51,357 nucleotides of DNA from Adiantum capillus-veneris (taxonomy: Eukaryota; Streptophyta; Polypodiopsida; Polypodiales; Pteridaceae). Position numbers and translations under genes: made by a program. A model generated the notes under the pieces. It was not told where the DNA came from. It saw nothing but the letters and a program-made list of their open reading frames with translations, and made no database searches. Below, piece after piece: positions 31,847 through 41,647 of the stretch (positions are counted from its first letter, which is position 1; each line of letters begins with the position of its first letter). The stretch covers positions 1-51,357 of the forward strand of contig JABFUD020000296.1 in NCBI GenBank assembly GCA_014529385.2. The letters run 5' to 3'.

Positions 31847-33463
31847 TTTCTTGATAAAAAAGTGTTTTTTTGTGCAAAGCATGGTTTGTGCTAGTGCCCT
31901 AAGCCCTGCTAACTAGTTTTCAACCTTAAAAATCATCAGTTTAGTTAAAAGCCCCCTTTGTAGGTATTTCAGTCTCCGAAGTCGTCTTATGGTGTTGGAG
32001 TTGATTTTCCTCGATCTTTCTCCTCGAGAGTTGCATCCCGAGCTCATTTGAGGTGTTGGGAAGTCGTCTATGTGGTTAGTTGGTTCCTTCTTTTCCACCT
32101 TTCGCCATTTGATTGCCTGAAAGAGTCTGTTTTCACCATTAGTAAGTGAAACGGCTTTCTTTTGGGTTTTGCTTGTACACATGTGTCATTGATGACTATT
32201 TGAAGTTGCTTGTGAAGTTTCATGGCAGTCGGTCGTCAATTTTGGCCGTTATGCCAAAATGACGCTTTGTGTGTCTGTCGCCGAATCCGTTGTTTTGACC
32301 CACTTTTGGTGGTCGCAACATGGAGATACTCCATGGTTGCATTGTCCTCGATGTTGTCAAGCTTCTCGTGAAGTTTGGTGTCGTTTCGACAAGTTTTTCC
32401 TGTTTGCCGCTTTTGCAGGCTCTCTTGACCTAGGGTTTTTCCAGTTGGTCTTTCTCGTACTTTGAGAGGTAGGAACTCATCTTCTACCCTAGGGTAAGCC
32501 ACCTATTGGTTCTTGCATGGTTTGGTTAGGCGGTTGTGCCTCTACCTAGCATTCTACCCCTTTCCCGTCTGCTCTTGTTTCTTTGTTTTGGTTAGTTTTC
32601 GCGACAAAAGTTAGTGATAAGCATCAAAAGCTTATGGAAATGAGTCTACCTCTCATACATGTAGTCCTCTGAGCTCTCGTAGCGGTCGTAGAAGGCTATA
32701 GAAGGTCGGATGCTCCTGTGTGCTCTTTGCTCTCTCCAAGTGGGCAATAGTGCAAATGAGCTTGTAAGTGAAGTAAAAAATACTTAACTCTGGACTTCCC
32801 GGCTCACTTGTTACCAAATTTGACATGTGCTCCTACCTCGTCATGAAATGCACTTTAGGATTTGAAATTTCTCAATTTGGACTCCGTTTGACCTGTTTCT
32901 GAGAAATTTGTCCACTTTGCCAAAATTCTGCCATTTCGGGCTTTCCGCAACTTTTCCCGAATTGTGCCCAATTTTTATCATGGGTTGCTCTTGTCATTAG
33001 GATCATCACCATCTATTCTTTTCTTTTTTCTGATCTCGTTTCACATGTTTTTTTATTTTTCTTTTACTTTTATTAAGAAAATCCTAAAAAATAAAGAAAA
33101 ATAGCAAATTGAAACCAAAAAATTCCAAAAATACACCATAACTAGCTGGTAACCCCATGTATATGTATATACACTTATTTGTGGTTTCTCGGCTTGGATT
33201 ACCACTTTTTTGCTCCAAAAACATGCATATTTAGTCGTATTTACAAACTTAGAGACTCAAATTCATAATTTGATCTTTTATTATTGCAAAACAAAGTATA
33301 TATAAGGGCATAGATATTATCAATATCCGCAATCAAGCATTAAAAATTCAAAATCATGTAAGACACTGCCCTCATAATATCATTTTCTTTGTCCTTATTG
33401 CTTGTAGTTCCTGTATACCTGTATACCTCCCCCCCTCCTACTAGTCTGAGTCCTCCCGGACGA
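31847..33463. other. Non-coding part of block C, possible LTR
   Basis: No gene is supported; ORFs here are short and unlike anything. On the minus strand a purine run AGGAGGGGGGGAGG (complement at about 33,427-33,440) lies just downstream of the Trp/Lys tail, a candidate polypurine tract. It is followed by AT-rich sequence, as at 21,574 in element A. No LTR end or primer-binding site was found. Confidence 0.4.
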
Positions 33464-33847
33464 CTATGAAGTGTCTGAGGGTGAAGCATTGTAGTTGTTG
33501 TTGTCATGCCTGGTGAAATAGCAATATTTGCAATAATTTCGTCTTTGTTTGATTGTCAGGCTTTTGGGAAATATTTGGGGTATCTGTAGCACTGGTGTTG
33601 TAGAGTCAGTACCTGGGTTCTTGTTGACATTTGTGTCCTTTTTTATAATCCAAATCTGCTTCCGATTTTCATGTGCTTGCCACAAACTCTTTGCTACCCA
33701 AATCTGCTTGACTTTAGGTTGTGATGTCTCGATCCTTGAATACTGAGGATTCTCTGTTGATTGTACTGAAGGGAGTTCCTGTTTACAAATCTTTGGAATC
33801 CAAATTTATTTGCTATGGCTTTGTGCTGTCATCAACTTCTTTGGAAT
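33464..33847 (-). pseudogene. Continuation of the Trp/Lys tail, block C
   Basis: Past the ORF end the minus strand continues, in one frame interrupted by a TAG in place of Trp and a TAA, with IPKK, IWIPK, IWVAK and IWIIKK motifs. It ends in the 73-codon ORF 33,464-33,685. Together with the upstream part there are about eight motifs of the form [IVQ]-W-[VI]-x-K, more regular than in element A. Confidence 0.6.
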
Positions 33848-34549
33848 CTAGATCAGTTTCACTGAATTTGGCTGTCTTAAATCACTCTGTTGTTTGGTGT
33901 TGAAGACTTTGTTTTCCACCTTTGTTCTCTCTGGCACAACGTTCTTTAGCTTCCATACCAACTTTGAGTCTGTCTTTATCCAAGGTTGAGCTGTGCGTGT
34001 ATTTTCTGTCTTCTCTACCCATATCTGAGATTTTTTCTTTGAGGAGCGTTCCGGTTGTGTAGACGTGGATTTTGGTTGCCATCGCTCCTTCTTCACCTCT
34101 TTAGGTCGTTTACCCTTGTCATTGGATTCTTCGGCTTGCACTTGTACGGTTGCTTTGGAGAACAGAATGGATTGACTTTCCTCCTCATATTTGATGTTAA
34201 CTGAATTTGAGCTCCAATTAATCATCGCATTATACTGCTTTTTCCATGGTTGCCCTAGTAACAACGGATGTTGCGTAGCTTTGTCTTCAACCACATAAAA
34301 CATATGTGGATACACATATTGATTTATCTGTACGTGCAATATTGTGCATCTGATTGCCTTAATTGAGTGTGTTGAATAACTCTTCAACTCCTGTTTGGCA
34401 ATTTGCATCTTAGTGTCATGTTTCAATTGTTTGTACAAACTGGCTGAAAGCAGGTTAGCTTGTGCTCCTGAATCCAATAGTGCTCTGGCATGAATCTGGT
34501 TTGGCCCCACTTTGACCTCGATGATGGGCTCTACTTTGTCTTCACCCAT
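33848..34549 (-). CDS. Second retropepsin with Trp/Lys tail, block C
   Basis: A 233-codon open frame starts 'MGEDKVEPIIEVKVGPNQIHARALLDSGAQANLLSASLY'; the retropepsin loop Asp-Ser-Gly-Ala is at about residue 26, followed by 'HPLLLGQPWKKQYNAMINW' (second conserved segment) near residue 95. The C-terminal 90 residues are Lys/Gln/Thr-rich with Trp motifs RWQPK, IWVEK, QPWIK and VWKLK. It follows the integrase tail 'NWISGCRLKKYHLPLT', as in element A. No in-frame stop occurs. Catalytic Asp is present; whether it acts as a protease is not known. Confidence 0.8.
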   Translation of the reverse strand: MGEDKVEPIIEVKVGPNQIHARALLDSGAQANLLSASLYKQLKHDTKMQIAKQELKSYSTHSIKAIRCTILHVQINQYVYPHMFYVVEDKATQHPLLLGQPWKKQYNAMINWSSNSVNIKYEEESQSILFSKATVQVQAEESNDKGKRPKEVKKERWQPKSTSTQPERSSKKKSQIWVEKTENTRTAQPWIKTDSKLVWKLKNVVPERTKVENKVFNTKQQSDLRQPNSVKLI

Positions 34550-34573
34550 CTTTGATACATTGACTGCGTTTAT

Positions 34574-34772
34574 TCATAAGGCTCCTTCATTGCATTGTCG
34601 CTGACGCAGTAGTCTTCTTTTCTCCATTCTTTCTTTTGCTTCCGCTTGCGCTTCCTCGACAATCTTTTTCTTTTTCTGAAGTCGCAGTTGATCTTGATGT
34701 ATTTTGAGAAGCATGTCCTGGGTTAGTGGCAAATGATACTTCTTCAATCTGCATCCACTAATCCAGTTTGGC
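34574..34772 (-). pseudogene. Integrase C-terminal end, block C
   Basis: The minus-strand frame reads 'MPNWISGCRLKKYHLPLTQDMLLKIHQDQLRLQKKKK', matching 'MANWISGCRLKKYNLPLTNELLERMHAAKQRK' of element A at 19,430-19,530 and 20,215-20,320. A stop just after 'CNEGAL' separates it from the protease ORF. The homology breaks off at the flanking 38-bp repeat. Confidence 0.85.
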
Positions 34773-34810
34773 ATGCTGTAATAGCGAGAACTCAACCAAC
34801 AAACCAGAAT
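34773..34810 (+). repeat. 38-bp direct repeat flanking block C, right copy
   Basis: Homology of block C to gypsy integrase stops at the Met codon whose complement is the first three bases of this repeat, so the repeat lies just outside the inserted block. The length is far above normal retrotransposon target duplications (4-6 bp). Confidence 0.9.
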
Positions 34811-35983
34811 GTCAGACGAGGACGGAGCTTGACCCGCAGGCGCATGGAAACAAATAAGTGAGTGTCAAATCACCTACTCGACCTTCTAATGACAATCACT
34901 ACCAAGGAAATCAAACCTAAGTTCTCAAATACGCAAATGACTAAAATCCGTACTACAACAAATGCTATCCAAAACATGATCTAAAGTCATCAAATCAGCC
35001 TCAAACTCAAAGGGGAGTCTATACACCACGTAAGGACAGTACCCTATGAATTTACACTCTAATCTCAACCTGCAAACACTCCGTGTGGTAAACGCGTATG
35101 AAGACAAGCCGAAAAATTCACCTGACCAAATTTTGACTCAGATGGTACTAATGTGTAGCTCTACTCGCTATGGTTCTATCGATATATGGCACACTCAATT
35201 CCGACACACAGGTAGGGAGAAAACTCACATAGAAGCTCGTGGGAGCTCACCCCGCGTAGAAGTCGAATGCACGCACGCTTGGTATCGGTGCGTAGCTCTC
35301 GCTGCCGTTGCTAACACAATGGCGGTGTCGCTTCTCCAATGGCGGCTCCATAGCTCGCATAGCAAGAGGATAAGACTCTCTCTCTCTCTCTCACTCTCTC
35401 TCAGACATAGTCGCGGCACTTCAAAACTTATCTTTTTTTAAGATTCAAAAAATGTCCTTAGGTTTACAATAATTGGCTCTTATACTTCAGCCTTGGAGGT
35501 GTGAACACATCTCTAATCTAATTACATAAGCAGGTGAAACTACTTGGGGAATACAAGCTGGAAACTCAATTGAGTCCCGCTAATTACAATGAATCGGCTC
35601 CATAAAAAATGAAATGTCGAAAATACATTTATTACAATAAGTGTTTACAAAAATATGAGTGTGAGCAAAAATGTATAGGTGTAGTCCTCCTCTCAACAAT
35701 AATCTAGTGCTCACCTTATCTTTATGACTATAATGTGTAGTGGTTCGATTCTACGATATTGTGAATGAGAGCACTATATATGAGCACTAAGCTCATATAT
35801 ATAATTGAGTCAAGAGTGGCGTCTTCTTCTCCTCAAGGCACTTATAGTGCCTGAGGTTGACTACACATTTTTTGCTAACCTAATATAACGTCTCTATTCA
35901 CGTTATGTTTCTTAAATGGTGGAATCCCTACTACTAACATAATATACTACTACTTGCTTCATTTTATATATTGGAGGAAGATG
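34811..35983. other. Non-coding stretch with hairpins and a (TC)n tract
   Basis: No gene is supported. A (TC)n run lies at about 35,377-35,402; ORFs across it are low-complexity artefacts. Three separate inverted repeats occur at 35,775-35,801 (11-bp perfect arms TATATATGAGC, 5-base loop), 35,831-35,856 (GGCACT arms extended by CCTCA with one bulge) and 35,885-35,906 (ATAACGT arms, 8-base loop). The copia element is inserted 77 bp after the last. Confidence 0.6.
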
Positions 35984-36793
35984 TGTTAAGTATGGAGCCT
36001 GATTTACCCTTGTAATTTTATGTGGTAAAAGCGCACATTTGTAAGGCCCCCATTATGAGGAGAAGCCATCGTGCGTGAAGGAAAATCACTCACCGGAAAC
36101 CAAAATTTTCACGGACAAGAATCAGGGGCAACTTTAAAGGCCTCGGGGGCGGAGGCCCCCGAGACTATTCTTTTTCGCCGGAATATTATGGCCGGACGGC
36201 GGCCGGAAAGTGGTCGGAAAACAACCGGTCGATTGCCCGGTGGCCGGTAGTCAATGCCCGGTGGTCGGAAGTCAATGGTCGGTGGCCGGTGGTCGGAAGT
36301 CAATGGCCGGTGGCCGGTGACTGAATTCAATGGCCGGTGGCCGAATTCAAAAGCGGACTTGTCTTCTCAAGGGCGGCCACACATGGGCGGTTTGGAGGGT
36401 CCGATTTGGACTTATTCGCACAAGGGCGGCTACACATGGCTGTCTCTCATAAGAGAGGGCAACCCTTTTGGCCTATAAAAGGAGGCCATTTCTACACACA
36501 TTTCATAGTGTGAAGTTGATGCAACAAGGTGAGTGTGAGGTGGTGAGAGTGAAGCAAGGCGGGAGCTCCATTAAGGGTATAATCCCTTTGTAAATTACTT
36601 CTTGTTTTGAAGTACTAAAGCCATTGAGTGGCTGCTTTCCCGTGGACGTAGCCCACATTGGGTGAACCACGTATATCGTGTGTACTCTCTCTCTCTCTCT
36701 CTCTCTACTCTATAATCTCGTGTATGTAAATCTGTCTCTCTCCATTAAGTAATCTACTCAATTATCTATTTAGCTACGTCTTATTTCCTAACA
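35984..36793 (+). repeat. 5' LTR of the copia element
   Basis: The 810-bp LTR has a U3 part rich in CCGGTGG/TCGGAAGTCAATGG repeats (about 36,180-36,350), a TATAAAA box at 36,474-36,480 and a (CT)n run at about 36,684-36,706. Transcription would start shortly after the TATA box. Confidence 0.97.
36474..36480 (+). promoter_or_regulatory. TATA box of the copia LTR
   Basis: TATAAAA lies in GGCCTATAAAAGGAGGCC, a strong plant TATA context in U3 with about 310 bp of LTR remaining downstream for R and U5. Confidence 0.75.
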
Positions 36794-36795
36794 AC

Positions 36796-36807
36796 TGGTA
36801 TCAGAGC
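36796..36807 (+). promoter_or_regulatory. Copia primer-binding site
   Basis: TGGTATCAGAGC, two bases after the LTR, is the exact complement of the 3' end of plant initiator tRNA-Met used to prime minus-strand synthesis. Confidence 0.95.
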
Positions 36808-36866
36808 AAGGTTTGCTCGTAGCTAAATTATCTCAAGGAAAGGATTCCTTGTATTGAGTGGGAGTT

Positions 36867-39800
36867 ATGGCGGAGGAAGGGAAGCTCAAGATTGAGAAGT
36901 TCAACGGCAAAAACTACCAACATTGGAAGATGCAGATTGAAGACTATCTCTACCAGAAGGACCTCTATTTGCCACTAGGCGGTCTTGCGAAGAAGCCCGC
37001 AACAATGGCAGATGAAGCATGGATTGTCCTTGATCGAAAGGCACTGGGAACAATCCGGTTAAGCTTGGCGTCAACGGTGGCCTTCAATGTTTCGGAGATG
37101 AAGACCACGGAGGACTTGATGAAGTCACTTGACGACTTCTACGAGAAACCATCGGCATCCAATAAGGTATTTCTTATGAAGCGCTTGTTCAATCTAAAGA
37201 TGGCAGAGAATGGTTCAGTTGCAGAACACCTAAATGACTTTAACACAAACATAAGTCAACTTCGATCAGTGAAAATCAATTTCGATGACGAAGTACGAGC
37301 TCTCCTTATACTATCATCTCTACCGGATAGTTGGGACAGCCTTGTGATGGCTGTAAGTAATTCTATCTCTGGCACAAATACTCTTAAGTTTGATGATGTT
37401 GTGGGTGTTCTCCTAAGCGAGGAAATGCGAAGGAGAAGCACAGGAGAATCATCAAGTGCTGCACTATCAGTGGAAACAAGAGGAAGGCCTAAGGAGAGGT
37501 TCAAAAACCAAAAGGGTCGTGATCGCTCAAGGCGGAGCAAGTCACGCACAAAGTCAGTTCTTGAATGTTGGAACTGCGGCAAGAAAGGCCACGTCAAGAA
37601 GGATTGCTGGTCCAAGAAGAAGAAGGAGACAGAGTCTCAAGACAACAAGCCAACATCGGAGGCCAATGTGGCAGGTAAAGTAGAGCAAGATGCTCTAATT
37701 CTCTCATTAGACAATGTGTCTAATTCCTCGATAGTAGATTCCGGGGCTTCATTCCATGCGACACCACACAAGCAACATTTCCAAGACTACACTAAAGGTA
37801 ATTTTGGGTATGTATACTTGGGAGATGATGAAGCTTGTGAGATTGTCGGCAAAGGTACAGTTTCTGTCAAAACTGCTAACGGAAATGAATGGAAGCTTAA
37901 AGATGTTAGGCATGTTCCTTCTCTTCGCAAAAATTTGATCTCTACAGGACAATTGGACGATGAAGGTCACAACATTGCATTCGGAAACAAACGATGGAAG
38001 ATCTCAAAGGGATCTTTGGTGGTTGCCAAGGGTGAAAAAGTCGGTACACTTTACTTGTGTGCTGTTAGCACGCAACCTTCAGCTTGTGCAGCAACTACAG
38101 AAGTTGACAGTGTGGTGTGGCACTACCGACTTGGGCATATGAGTGCCAAAGGAATGCAAATCCTTCAAACAAAGAAGCTTCTACCAGGTTTGAAAGAAGT
38201 GGACTTAGAGTTCTGTGAAGATTGTGTTTATGGTAAACAAAAGAGGGTAAAATTTCAAAAATCAGGAAATGAAAGAAAAAATAAAAAACTTGAGTTGGTT
38301 CATTCTGATGTTTGGGGTCCTGCAAGTACACCATCACTTGGTGGCTCATTGTACTATGTAACATTCATAGACGATGCGACTAGAAAAACATGGGTTTATG
38401 TCATGAAGAATAAATCCGATGTATTTTCCATATTTCAAAGGTGGAAAGCCTTTGTGGAGAATGAAACAGGTACCAAGGTTAAATGCCTTAGATCCGACAA
38501 TGGAGGTGAATATTGCAGCCAAGCTTTTGAAAGCTTTTGTGCTAGCAATGGCATTCGGAGGCAAAGGACAAGCCCAAGGACACCTCAACAAAATGGGATT
38601 TCGGAAAGGATGAACAGGACAATCATGGAACGAGCACGAAGCATGCGGCTACATGCAGGCCTACCGCTTGAGCTTTGGGCAGAAGCTGTAAGTACGTCTG
38701 TGTACTTAATCAATCGGTCACCCTCAACGGCATTGGATGGGGGAGTTCCAGAAGAGGCATGGACAGGTAAACCAGTGAATTATGCATTTCTCAAAGTGTT
38801 TGGGTGTGAGGCTTTCATGCACATAGATAGAAGCCTAAGATCAAAGTTAGATGCAAAGTCCAAAAAGTGTTTCTTCATTGGCTATGGAGAAGGAGACTTT
38901 GGGTATCGCCTATGGAATCATGAAGATGGTAAAATCTTAAGGAGTAGGGATGTAATTTTTAACGAACAAAATATGTACAAAGATTACTTGGAAAGAAAAC
39001 AAACAAAAGAAATAGGTGATGAGTACATGGAGCTTGAGGACGGTGAAGACTCAAGGACTGCAAACGGTGACAATGTGCAACAACGTCAACCAAATGAGGA
39101 GCCTCAACCTATTCCCCGAAGATCTACAAGAGCAAGTAGACCTCCAGAAAGGTTTGTTCCTTCCTTCAACCATCTCTTGATCTCAGATTCTGGAGAGCCG
39201 GAATCATATGAAGAAGCTATGCAACATGAATCCAAAGAAGAATGGACGAAGAGCATGCAAGTGGAGATGGACTCACTATATCACAACCAAACATGGGAGG
39301 TAGTTGAGTTGCCTAAAGGTAAGCGGGCACTTCAAAACAAATGGGTGTACAAGATAAAGGAAGAAGAAGGTGGGAAGAAAAGGTACAAGTCTAGGCTTGT
39401 GGTAAAAGGTTTTTCTCAAAAGAAAGGTATTGACTTCAATGAAATATTTTCTCCTGTTGTAAAAATGAACTCAATTAGGCTTGTCTTAAGCCTTGTGGCT
39501 GCTCATGATCTAAATCTCGAGCAAATGGATGTAAATACGGCATTCCCTCATGGTGACTTAGAGGAGGAAATCTACATGCTTCAACCAAAGGGGTATGAAG
39601 TAAAAGGTAAGGAGAAAATGGTTTGCAGATTAAAGAAGAGCTTGTATGGTTTAAAGCAAGCATCAAGACAATGGTACTTGAAGTTTGATCGATGGATGTT
39701 GGATCATGGATTCACAAGATGCAACTCGGATCACTGCGTCTACACGAAGAATTTGGGAGATGGGAAATTCATCATCCTAATGTTGTATGTTGATGACATG

Positions 39801-40829
39801 TTGATTGCAAGTGCTAACATGCAGGACATCAAAGACCTAAAAGAGGAGCTGTCCAAATCTTTTTCAATGAAAGATTTAGGTGCTGCAAAGAGGATACTTG
39901 GTATGAAAATATCAAGGGACAGGACGAAGAAAACAATAAAGCTATCTCAAGAAGATTACATCAAGAAGGTACTAGAAAGGTTTGCAATGCAAAATGCAAA
40001 ACCAGTTTCTACACCTTTGGCTGGTCATTTTAAACTAACGAAGGATATGTGTCCAAAGACACAAGAGGAGATAGCCTATATGTCTAAAGTTCCATATGCT
40101 GCAGCGGTAGGTTCTCTAATGTATGCTATGGTCTGGACAAGGCCAGACATTGCACATGCAGTGGGAGTTGTGAGTAGGTTCATGGACAACCCAGGTAAAG
40201 AGCATTGGCAAGCTGTGAAGTGTATACTTAGGTATCTAAAAGGGACAACAACAAATGCTTTGTATTTTGGAGGAACTGATATTTTTCTAGAAGGGTATGC
40301 TGATGCAGATATGGCAGGTGACAAAGATACTCGAAGGAGCACTACTGGCTATGTGTTCACGGTTGGAGGCACAGCAGTAAGCTGGGCTTCAAAGCTGCAG
40401 AAAGTGGTTTCACTTTCTACCACGGAAGCAGAGTATGTAGCAATGACGGAGGCAAGCAAAGAAATTCTGTGGCTTCACAGATTCTTAGAAGAGCTTGGAT
40501 TCAAACAAGACAATTGTGTCTTGTACAGTGATAGCCAAAGCGCTATCCATCTTGCAAAGAACTCAGCCTTTCATTCAAGGACAAAGCACATTGAGGTGAG
40601 ATATCACTTCATACGCACTCTTTTGGAAGAGGGACAACTAAAGCTAGGAAAGGTGCATACAAGTGAAAATCCTGCAGACATGTTTACAAAGGTGGTCAAC
40701 AAGGAGAAGTTGAGCTTTTGCTCACATCTTCAATCGGCATTCAAGGATAAGAAGCCAGAATGGAAAGCAGTCACAGGTTTGGTTTGGAGATCAGTCTCCA
40801 AGTGGGAGATTGTTAAGTATGGAGCCTGA
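36867..40829 (+). CDS. Copia gag-pol polyprotein, intact
   Basis: 1,320 codons from ATG 36,867 (chosen over the upstream in-frame GTG because it gives the usual copia gag start MAEEGKLKIEKF). In order: gag capsid (1-230), CCHC knuckle CWNCGKKGHVKKDC (234-247), protease loop Asp-Ser-Gly-Ala (291-294), integrase zinc start HYRLGH (419) with D,D,E core ('DVWGP', 'RSDNGGEY', 'QQNGISERMNR'), RT with YVDDM (974-978), and RNase H with YADADMAGD (about 1144) and 'HSRTKHIEVRYH'. The order PR-INT-RT-RH defines copia; length is normal. The stop codon lies 17 bp inside the 3' LTR, so the last six residues are LTR-encoded. All catalytic residues appear present. Gag similarity is closest to Tnt1-type (Tork lineage) elements. 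Confidence 0.97.
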   Translation: MAEEGKLKIEKFNGKNYQHWKMQIEDYLYQKDLYLPLGGLAKKPATMADEAWIVLDRKALGTIRLSLASTVAFNVSEMKTTEDLMKSLDDFYEKPSASNKVFLMKRLFNLKMAENGSVAEHLNDFNTNISQLRSVKINFDDEVRALLILSSLPDSWDSLVMAVSNSISGTNTLKFDDVVGVLLSEEMRRRSTGESSSAALSVETRGRPKERFKNQKGRDRSRRSKSRTKSVLECWNCGKKGHVKKDCWSKKKKETESQDNKPTSEANVAGKVEQDALILSLDNVSNSSIVDSGASFHATPHKQHFQDYTKGNFGYVYLGDDEACEIVGKGTVSVKTANGNEWKLKDVRHVPSLRKNLISTGQLDDEGHNIAFGNKRWKISKGSLVVAKGEKVGTLYLCAVSTQPSACAATTEVDSVVWHYRLGHMSAKGMQILQTKKLLPGLKEVDLEFCEDCVYGKQKRVKFQKSGNERKNKKLELVHSDVWGPASTPSLGGSLYYVTFIDDATRKTWVYVMKNKSDVFSIFQRWKAFVENETGTKVKCLRSDNGGEYCSQAFESFCASNGIRRQRTSPRTPQQNGISERMNRTIMERARSMRLHAGLPLELWAEAVSTSVYLINRSPSTALDGGVPEEAWTGKPVNYAFLKVFGCEAFMHIDRSLRSKLDAKSKKCFFIGYGEGDFGYRLWNHEDGKILRSRDVIFNEQNMYKDYLERKQTKEIGDEYMELEDGEDSRTANGDNVQQRQPNEEPQPIPRRSTRASRPPERFVPSFNHLLISDSGEPESYEEAMQHESKEEWTKSMQVEMDSLYHNQTWEVVELPKGKRALQNKWVYKIKEEEGGKKRYKSRLVVKGFSQKKGIDFNEIFSPVVKMNSIRLVLSLVAAHDLNLEQMDVNTAFPHGDLEEEIYMLQPKGYEVKGKEKMVCRLKKSLYGLKQASRQWYLKFDRWMLDHGFTRCNSDHCVYTKNLGDGKFIILMLYVDDMLIASANMQDIKDLKEELSKSFSMKDLGAAKRILGMKISRDRTKKTIKLSQEDYIKKVLERFAMQNAKPVSTPLAGHFKLTKDMCPKTQEEIAYMSKVPYAAAVGSLMYAMVWTRPDIAHAVGVVSRFMDNPGKEHWQAVKCILRYLKGTTTNALYFGGTDIFLEGYADADMAGDKDTRRSTTGYVFTVGGTAVSWASKLQKVVSLSTTEAEYVAMTEASKEILWLHRFLEELGFKQDNCVLYSDSQSAIHLAKNSAFHSRTKHIEVRYHFIRTLLEEGQLKLGKVHTSENPADMFTKVVNKEKLSFCSHLQSAFKDKKPEWKAVTGLVWRSVSKWEIVKYGA
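40801..40810 (+). promoter_or_regulatory. Copia polypurine tract
   Basis: AGTGGGAGAT directly precedes the 3' LTR and lies inside the coding frame; it would prime plus-strand synthesis. Confidence 0.7.
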
Positions 40830-41642
40830 TTTACCCTTGTAATTTTATGTGGTAAAAGCGCACATTTGTAAGGCCCCCATTATGAGGAGAAGCCATCGTG
40901 CGTGAAGGAAAATCACTCACCGGAAACCAAAATTTTCACGGACAAGAATCAGGGGTAACTTTAAAGGCCTCGGGGGCGGAGGTCCCCGGGACTTTTTTTT
41001 TTCGCCGGAATATTCTTTTTCGCCGGAATATTATGGCCGGACGGCGGCCGGAAAGTGGTCGGAAAACAACCGGTCGATTGCCCGGTGGCCGGTAGTCAAT
41101 GGCCGGTGGTCGGAAGTCAATGGTCGGTGGCCGGTGGTCGGAAGTCAATGGCCGGTGGCCGGTGGCCGAATTCAATGGCCGGTGGCCGAATTCAAAAGCG
41201 GACTTGTCTTCTCAAGGGCGGCCACACATGGGCGGTTTGGAGGGTCCGATTTGGACTTATTCGCACAAGGGCGGCTACACATGGCTGTCTCTCATAAGAG
41301 AGGGCAACCCTTTTGGCCTATAAAAGGAGGCCATTTCTACACACATTTCATAGTGTGAAGTTGATGCAACAAGGTGAGTGTGAGGTGGTGAGAGTGAAGC
41401 AAGGCGGGAGCTCCATTAAGGGTATAATCCCTTTGTAAATTACTTCTTGTTTTGAAGTACTAAAGCCATTGAGTGGCTGCTTTCCCGTGGACGTAGCCCA
41501 CATTGGGTGAACCACGTATATCGTGTGTACTCTCTCTCTCTCTCTCTCTCTCTCTACTCTATAATCTCGTGTATGTAAATCTGTCTCTCTCCATTAAGTA
41601 ATCTACTCAATTATCTATTTAGCTACGTCTTATTTCCTAACA
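40811..41642 (+). repeat. 3' LTR of the copia element
   Basis: The 832-bp copy has its TATA box at 41,319-41,325. It is longer than the 5' LTR by a 20-bp partial duplication around TTCGCCGGAATATTC (about 40,993-41,030) and one extra CT. Confidence 0.97.
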
Positions 41643-41647
41643 AGATG

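Larger units (their letters stand above)
28970..34772 (-). mobile_element. Block C, minus-strand fragment of an element A relative
   Basis: Read on the minus strand, the block contains the integrase C-terminal end (34,772-34,574), second retropepsin with Trp/Lys tail (34,549 to about 33,464), about 1.6 kb of non-coding DNA, a palindrome array (31,846-30,841) and an accessory ORF (30,672-29,044). The order and distances copy the A/D region at 20.4-24.2 kb. From the end of the protease domain ORF to the first palindrome is about 2.0 kb in both, and from the last palindrome to the accessory ATG about 170-190 bp in both. It lacks gag, RT and most of integrase. Confidence 0.75.
35984..41642 (+). 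mobile_element. Full-length copia element, Tork/Tnt1-like, recent
   Basis: 5,659-bp element with perfect 5-bp target duplication AGATG (35,979-35,983 and 41,643-41,647). LTRs are 35,984-36,793 and 40,811-41,642, both TG...CA. A tRNA-Met primer-binding site follows two bases after the 5' LTR. One uninterrupted gag-pol ORF fills the interior. By eye the LTRs differ at about six substitutions plus a 20-bp repeat gain and 2 bp in a CT run, so the insertion is the youngest datable event in the window. It looks structurally autonomous. Confidence 0.97.

Noticed and set aside
35046-35441. 131-codon + strand ORF
   Set aside because: C-terminus is the (TC)n tract and no part resembles a known protein; codon pattern unconvincing.
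36109-41358. Pro/Arg/Gly-rich ORFs in the copia LTRs
   Set aside because: They translate the CCGGTGG minisatellite and occur identically in both LTRs, in several frames.
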